Shown here: piece after piece, positions 58,786-64,000 of the stretch
Layout: every line of letters begins with the position of its first letter
Numbering within the stretch: the first letter of the stretch is position 1
Source of the DNA: Zantedeschia hybrid cultivar
Taxonomy: Eukaryota; Streptophyta; Magnoliopsida; Alismatales; Araceae
Length of the DNA stretch: 64,000 bases
Reading direction: 5' to 3'
Assembly (NCBI GenBank): GCA_030544215.1
Contig: JARZZO010000002.1
Location: forward strand, 81,413,150-81,477,149
The notes under the pieces: generated by a model
Seen by the model: only the letters and a program-made list of their open reading frames with translations
What the model was told of the DNA's origin: nothing
Database searches by the model: none
Program-made: the position numbers and the translations under genes

Positions 58786-59861
58786 AGAGAAGAATGGTAG
58801 GTGCAAGAAAGAAGAGAACGAAGATGGAAGTGGCGCTTACGAACATGGAGAGAGAGGTGGAACTCGTGGCAGGAACTGGGAGGGGAGAAGGTTAGTGATA
58901 CCCTCCAGCCTTCCGGTTCATTTAGATAAATCTCGTACTTCGACATTTATAAAAAAAGAATATTTCTACTATTTTATAAAATATCTAAATGGTAAATTAA
59001 TTTTTCTTTTTCTTTTTGTCTACCATCTTTATCCCTTCTCCCATTCCTTCCCAAATCCACTGAAAACGAAGACAATATTTACACCAATGGTAGCATGCAT
59101 CCTCTTACCCTCCCAATCAATTGCCTAAAGTTCTTTTTTGCACGTAGCCTCACCGTATGGTCAAACAACAACAAGAACCTTATCTACAATATCACTCTAA
59201 TATAATGAGTAAATTACATATAACATAATATCTAAATATTTTGTTTATATCTAAGACTATATTAATTCATTTATTTTGAATAGATTACATTTTAGTTACA
59301 TATATGTATATGCTCGTGAGTTTATCCCATTAAATATCAATTTATGTATGCGAAGGTGTGATTGGATGGGGCCGTTCCCTCATTATTTTCAGTTATTATT
59401 GGAATACTATCCCCAATAATAATTGGCTCCGTTATTAGGTTATTGGCCATTGTTGCGGGAAAGAATCTATGCTCTTACTAATAAAATATTGTTCGCTTTG
59501 GCTCATGAGCCTCACGAATTTATCTTTTTTAAAAAAGAGTTCTTGTTGAGAAGAAGGTGAGGGATGTTTTTTATGAACACATGATTATATTCTCAACAAT
59601 TGATATAAAATTATTTAACCTCTATTTATATGTCTCTACTATAGCAATCCGAAAGTTTGGATCACTAAAAATAAATTTTGGGAGTCGCCACCTAAATAAG
59701 AGATTCGAGAACTTAAAATATTTGGAAGAACATAATAATAAATTTGACTCTAAGACTAAGTCTTATCAGAGGTTATGTATTTGTGCTTCGGTTAAGTGTG
59801 TGGAAAGGGTTAGGCACCCCATACACTTTTAAGATTGATTTTTACTAATCCAGTCAACTTT
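58786..59861. other. AT-rich spacer
   Basis: No gene recognised. GGGAGTCGCCACC (near 59680) and GGGTTAGGCACCCC (near 59808) are motifs that look like parts of a dispersed plant repeat, but no borders were found. Confidence 0.35.
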
Positions 59862-60044
59862 CTAACAAAATGCACATTATCAACTAGTAAAAAGATCTCT
59901 TTTGTAAAGACACCAACTTACTAATAAAACAAACTTTATCAACTTGTGATAATATCTCCTTTGTAGAAGGGGCACAAAACTTATTAACAAAATGTACCTT
60001 ATCAACTGGTGATAAGATCTATTTGTGAAGGATTTTAAAAAATA
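59862..60044. repeat. About 61-bp tandem repeat, three copies
   Basis: CTAACAAAATGCAC..TTATCAACTAGT..AGATCTC-like units start at 59862, 59921 and 59984 with notable divergence. Confidence 0.65.
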
Positions 60045-60380
60045 AAAGATAATCAAGAGAGAAAAGAAAAGAAGAAGATTATATTATTAATTTTCACCGA
60101 CTATCTCATGCTTCAATAGCATTTAGATAGGTTAGAATTTTGACTCTATGATTTGAGTTAAAGTCTTTCTTCCTCTTAGATTTCTAAAGTTTGTAAAAGG
60201 AAGTCTCCTTGCTCTCTCCTTGACTTGGAGAAATGAGTGGGATGGAGTACTCTATTTATAGGTGGATGGATGACATAGTAATCTTGATGATGTGGCAACA
60301 CAAGTTTGAATCAAGGAAGATCAATAGATGTGAATAATTGATGTAATTTGGATGAGACATATCATTAATTCTTTAAAAAA

Positions 60381-60680
60381 AGTGAAGAAAAAGTCCAAAG
60401 AGAAGGATATGTAGACATGTTTAACTTTTGACTTGGATGGAAGATGATGTGATTTTTCATTGATTTTTAAAAGAAGTGAAGGAAAAGTCTAAAGAGAAAG
60501 ACATGTAGGTATATTTAACTTTTGACTTGGATAGAAGATGATGTGATATTTCATTGATTTTTTAAAATAAGTGAAAAAAAAAATCAAAGAGAATGACTTA
60601 TAGACATGTTTAACTTTTGACTTAGATATAAGATGATGTGATTTTTCATTGGTTCTTCAAAAGAAGTGAAGGAAAAGTCC
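60381..60680. repeat. About 95-bp minisatellite, three full copies
   Basis: AGTGAAGRAAAAGTCYAAAG starts units at 60381, 60475, 60570 and a partial one at 60665. Each contains TTTAACTTTTGACTTGGAT and GATGATGTGATTTTTCATTG. Confidence 0.85.
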
Positions 60681-61203
60681 AATATATCACATGTTTCATT
60701 TTATCATGACTTGATGGAATTGTAGATGGGCCATTGGGTTATTGGGTTACGGTTGGACCATAAAATCATTGGACCATTAGACTATAATTGAGCAACGAGG
60801 CCATTGGGCTATTGAGCTATAGTGGATGGAATAGATTACTTGGATATATTGGATTTTTTGTATTTGGACTATTTGAATGGATTTGTAAGTCTTAGATATG
60901 TCTGTATGAATTTTCAACATTAGACTCTTGCTAAATAGACGTCTATTAAGTCTTCGATTTGTGTCCATCAAAAATAGAGTTCTACATTTACAATTACTAT
61001 TTACATCCATATCAACATGTAGATAAGCTTATGATATGAACAAACCAAGTATAAACACATAAACCAAATACGTAAAATGCATGGACCATGTGTCAGGAGT
61101 CATTTAATTTGACATAAAATATTATAAAATGTAGCAAAATAGAACAACTCCTTAGTGGAAGTATATTTTTGTGATTGGAGACTTGAGTGTGATTAGATGG
61201 TTG

Positions 61204-61500
61204 TATCCAACGTCGTAACACAATGGTACATCCTCCCCGTTTTGGATGAGAACGTCGTAAGTTTGACTCGTCCGCCGTGCGTGCTGGTGTGGTTGGCCTG
61301 TAGATTGTTCGCCCATCTGGATAGAATTGTCGCTCCTTTGTACAGTCTTTCATAGACTGCGCATCCATGTCACTTGCTTGACGGTCCTGTTACATCGAGT
61401 ATAGATAAATAAAAAAATCTTAAGACCTTCGATCGACTCGTTCTCAACTCCTGAGCTGGGACTAAGTCCCAGACCACTGGGCGAGGTTAAAAAAATAAAC
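61204..61500 (+). mobile_element. tRNA-derived SINE, 10-bp target duplication
   Basis: The head has GTAACACAATGGTAC (A-box-like) and GTAAGTTTGACTCGTCC (B-box-like). The 3' end has GACCACTGGGCGAGG followed by TTAAAAAAATAAAC. TAGATGGTTG (61194-61203) and TAGATGGCTG (61501-61510) flank it (9 of 10 bases). The pol III head, A-rich tail and target duplication together define a SINE. Confidence 0.75.
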
Positions 61501-61822
61501 TAGATGGCTGCAAGGTCGTTTCTTTCACGGTTTCTCTCTTTTTCCTTGATCAAATATTGTGGATCCCTAATGATGCAATGCGGGTCTCCCTAGTTGTATT
61601 GTCCAGTTTCTTTTCCATATGATAGTTTCATTGCACAAAACAATAACACTTATGTAATGTCTTAAGAAGTATTTTAGTTGTAATCATCATTTGACCATGG
61701 ATTTCATATTTTGCTACATTTTCTAGTGAAATGATGGTGACAACTTTTTATGTGCCAAATGATGGCGCAATTGAACGAAGATTGCAATTACAATTACTTA
61801 AGACATTGCAACAAGTTGTACT

Positions 61823-62068
61823 TGTCTAACGCGAGTAGTGCAGTTGACACGTTTCTCCTCCCGCGAGGGAGAGGTCGCAGGTTGGCCCCTCGTCAGGTTG
61901 TTTGGACGGGCGGGTTTTATATCCCGTTTTTCGCCAGCTGGCGGAATATTTGTCCTTTGGGTAGAGCTTATGCCAAAATCTCTATTTATTAGAGGATTCG
62001 AACCCAGCTCTTTGAGTTGGTGCTCCCTTGACTGTAACCACTGTGCCACCTTGATCAAAAAAGAAAAA
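61823..62068 (+). mobile_element. tRNA-derived SINE, exact 12-bp target duplication
   Basis: TAGTGCAGTTGACA fits the A-box and GTCGCAGGTTGGCCCC the B-box. The 3' part ends AACCACTGTGCCACC, then CTTGATCAAAAAAGAAAAA. ACAAGTTGTACT flanks it exactly (61811-61822 and 62069-62080). On the minus strand the 3' part also shows TGGCACAGTGGTTA and GGGTTCGAATCC, a second, inverted tRNA-like pair of motifs. Confidence 0.85.
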
Positions 62069-62097
62069 ACAAGTTGTACTCTACACAAAAACAGTAA

Positions 62098-62485
62098 GGA
62101 TATTTTACATATATATTCTTAAAAAATATTAATTTGCATTGTACTCCTAAGTCTCGTATATTGTCATAAATCACTTTGAAATATTTAGAAAGCTTACACT
62201 TATACTCCTCTATCTCAAGATTGTACATAAATACATCTAAATTCATTAATATTTTGCATATATATCTCTCAATTCATTAAAACTTTATATATGTAACCTT
62301 GACACTCCATGATGTTATTATGATTTATAGAATCTTTTGACAATATTTTGTTGAAATTTACGTTAGTTTGACCGAGGGGCAAAAATGTAATATTTTGAAA
62401 ATTTTAGAGGTATATATGACAATATGAGATAGTTGGGGGTATAGATACAAATATAATATTTTTAAGAGCAAATATGAAAAAACCC
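62098..62485. mobile_element. Third copy of the TTTTTGCATATATA-type MITE
   Basis: GGATATTTTACATATATATTC and GAGCAAATATGAAAAAACCC are inverted ends. The interior shares TTTATAGAATCTTTTGACA and TTTGACCGAGGGGCAAAAATG with the copies at 7349 and 7808. The flanks AAACAGTAA and ACATAGTGA match at 6 of 9. Confidence 0.6.
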
Positions 62486-62822
62486 ACATAGTGACTAAAA
62501 TGCCGGGCAGCTGTTCATGGGGGCACTAACAAAAACATTTGTGTTTCGAATGTGTAAGTCTGTGAGTTAATGGAAATGATTAAACAAAAATAAAATGGAG
62601 TTAAAAAGCTAACAGTAACGGTTGTTAATATCAGTTTTCATTTAATTTACCAAGCAGTGGAAAAAACACTTGTCCACCTCTCTCAACTGTGCACTATCTT
62701 TTGGTTACACATTTTACGTTCATGTTTATAGTATTATATAACGAAATATACTTATCAAATTTTATGTTCACGCTTCCACTATGTGTCAATTATACTGAGC
62801 CTACCGTAGTCTTAGATACTAA

Positions 62823-63098
62823 GGCCATATTTGACGCAACTTCTATTTAAAAGTATTTTTATATTTTTATTTGATTATTTTTTATAAAAGTTACTAGATC
62901 TTAGAAGTCATTTATGTAGTATTTTACTTGTGTTTTAACTTCTAACTAAAAGTTATAAAGCGAGAAAATGAGATTGTTATGAAAGAGTTGACTTTTGTAA
63001 CAAATTAAAATTAGTTATAACCTCTCTCCCTCAACTCATTCTATATAAAAAGTAAAAGTCAAAAGTAACTTTTAAGTAGAAGTTATGCAAACAGGTCC
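62823..63098. mobile_element. Tourist-like MITE, un-nested copy
   Basis: GGCCATATTTGACGCAACTTC and GAAGTTATGCAAACAGGTCC are inverted ends, flanked by TAA at 62820-62822 and 63099-63101. It is homologous along its length to the elements at 4701 and 4752. Confidence 0.75.
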
Positions 63099-63611
63099 TA
63101 AATGCCATTGTAACAATGAAAATTTACTGTGATATTTCACCTCTAGTTTGAGCTTGTGTTTTCATTCACTTTATGTCATCCCCAAAAAAATCACACATCT
63201 TATATGGAATTTGTCTCTCTTTCTCTTTATCTAAACACATTTCAAAAATAAAGAGAATTTCTAACGTTTAATAAGTTATGGTATGAGCTAAAACTGTGAC
63301 TTAAGGAAATAAAAAAATCTTTTCTATCTATTAACTGATTTTTTGACATTTTTTGACATATCACTCATCAGAGAAATGAGGTTTAAAGAAACTCATTTTT
63401 ATGTTGACGTTTAATATAATTATAAATATGATATTTGATCGTATTTTATGGTGTTTTATTACTAACAAATGGAATAAAACCTTAATTAATTTAGAGCCTC
63501 AGACAGATAACATTACTGTGGGGCTTCTTTAGATTTTTCTCCCATTCTTGCAGAGAGCACATCGATAACGCCGATAAGGCATATGTTGCCGGAGATGTAG
63601 AAGAAGAGGCT

Positions 63612-63612
<1 letters not shown>

Positions 63613-63660
<48 letters not shown>
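63613..63660. repeat. (AG)n microsatellite in the PAM68-like 5' leader
   Basis: 24 AG units ending 11 bp before the start codon of the gene at 63672. Confidence 0.92.
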
Positions 63661-63661
<1 letters not shown>

Positions 63662-63671
63662 CCCCATCGAC

Positions 63672-64000
63672 ATGGCGTCCCTCCAGGTCCTCCGCGCTTT
63701 GCAGCCGCCCTCCGCCCAATTCCTCACCGCCACAACCCGCTTCGCCGCCTCCTACCCCGCAAAGATTCCCACTTTTCCCCACTTCCGCCGAGGACCCGTC
63801 AGCCGTGGGGCGCTGAAGAGCCCCCGCGGCTTCGGCCCCGCTCCCGCCAAGCGCAGGGCCGGGAAGAAGCAGAGGAAGAAGCGCAGCGGCGAGGACGAGG
63901 ACGAAGAGGAAGAAGAAGAAGACGAAGAGGAAGAAAGGGGCGGAGAGGAGTACGAAGAGACCATCCCGCAGGTGGTGACGGACCGGATGATGCGGCGGAT
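63672..64000 (+). CDS. PAM68: Probable PAM68-like chloroplast protein (3' end outside window)
   Basis: The frame gives 109 codons to the window edge. The first 45 or so residues are rich in Ser, Ala, Arg and aromatic residues with almost no acidic ones (MASLQVLRALQPPSAQF..), as in chloroplast transit peptides. Next come SPRGFGPAPAKRR and a Lys/Arg cluster, an acidic run of Asp/Glu (about residues 73-88) and EETIPQVVTDRMMRR. The Pro/Lys-rich part followed by IPQVV..RMMRR resembles the soluble N-terminal portion of the PAM68/DUF3464 family, which helps early photosystem II assembly in the thylakoid. The two membrane helices that would confirm it lie beyond the window. The first ATG after the AG repeat is taken as start. 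Confidence 0.7.
   Translation, partial: MASLQVLRALQPPSAQFLTATTRFAASYPAKIPTFPHFRRGPVSRGALKSPRGFGPAPAKRRAGKKQRKKRSGEDEDEEEEEEDEEEERGGEEYEETIPQVVTDRMMRR

Noticed and set aside
59862..60680. CRISPR-like spaced repeats
   Set aside because: The repeats are long, diverged and contiguous without unique spacers, in a plant nuclear context; they are minisatellites.

Overview
This is a window of a flowering-plant nuclear genome. The reasons are spliced genes with GT-AG introns, plant-only families (growth-regulating factor, DUF716/TMEM45-like, a chloroplast PAM68-like protein), a miR396 target site, plant-type U1 snRNA genes and dense MITE, SINE and miniature LTR elements. Several first exons are very GC-rich while introns and spacers are AT-rich, a gradient common in monocots, but the sequence does not fix the species.

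Layout, left to right. (1) 1-412: last coding exon of an EF-hand-like gene that starts outside the window. (2) about 2.85-10.06 kb: a tandem direct duplication whose two units each carry one U1 snRNA gene (5696-5857 and 8721-8882) with upstream element, TATA-like box and 3' box. MITEs inserted in one unit but not the other show what happened after the duplication. (3) 11170-20013: a complete 4-exon EF-hand gene of 172 aa, paralogous to the fragment at the left edge, with a 7.5-kb third intron full of repeats. (4) 20-25.7 kb: repeat-filled spacer. (5) 26533-29968: a 2-exon, 283-aa, seven-helix DUF716/TMEM45-like membrane protein. (6) 30-42.3 kb: gene-poor spacer built largely of foldback MITEs, a TRIM element and other repeats. 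(7) 42.3-46.3 kb: GC-rich upstream region and promoter of a growth-regulating factor gene. (8) 46295-49630: the 3-exon GRF gene (367 aa; QLQ and WRC domains, miR396 site). (9) 49.6-63.6 kb: AT-rich spacer with tandem repeats, two SINEs with target-site duplications and more MITEs. (10) 63672-64000: first 109 codons of a probable chloroplast PAM68-like photosystem II assembly protein, cut by the window edge.

The protein genes are all on the plus strand and have unrelated roles: calcium signalling, a membrane protein of unclear role, growth transcription control and photosystem assembly. There is no operon-like organisation. The unusual content is the tandem U1 locus lying between two EF-hand paralogs, and a set of small non-autonomous elements whose borders can be defined from target-site duplications: a foldback family with about ten recognisable copies, a TRIM LTR element (three copies), a tRNA-derived SINE family, Tourist-like nested MITEs and a third MITE family with an empty-site comparison. 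No CRISPR array, rRNA gene, intact autonomous transposon or viral gene was recognised.
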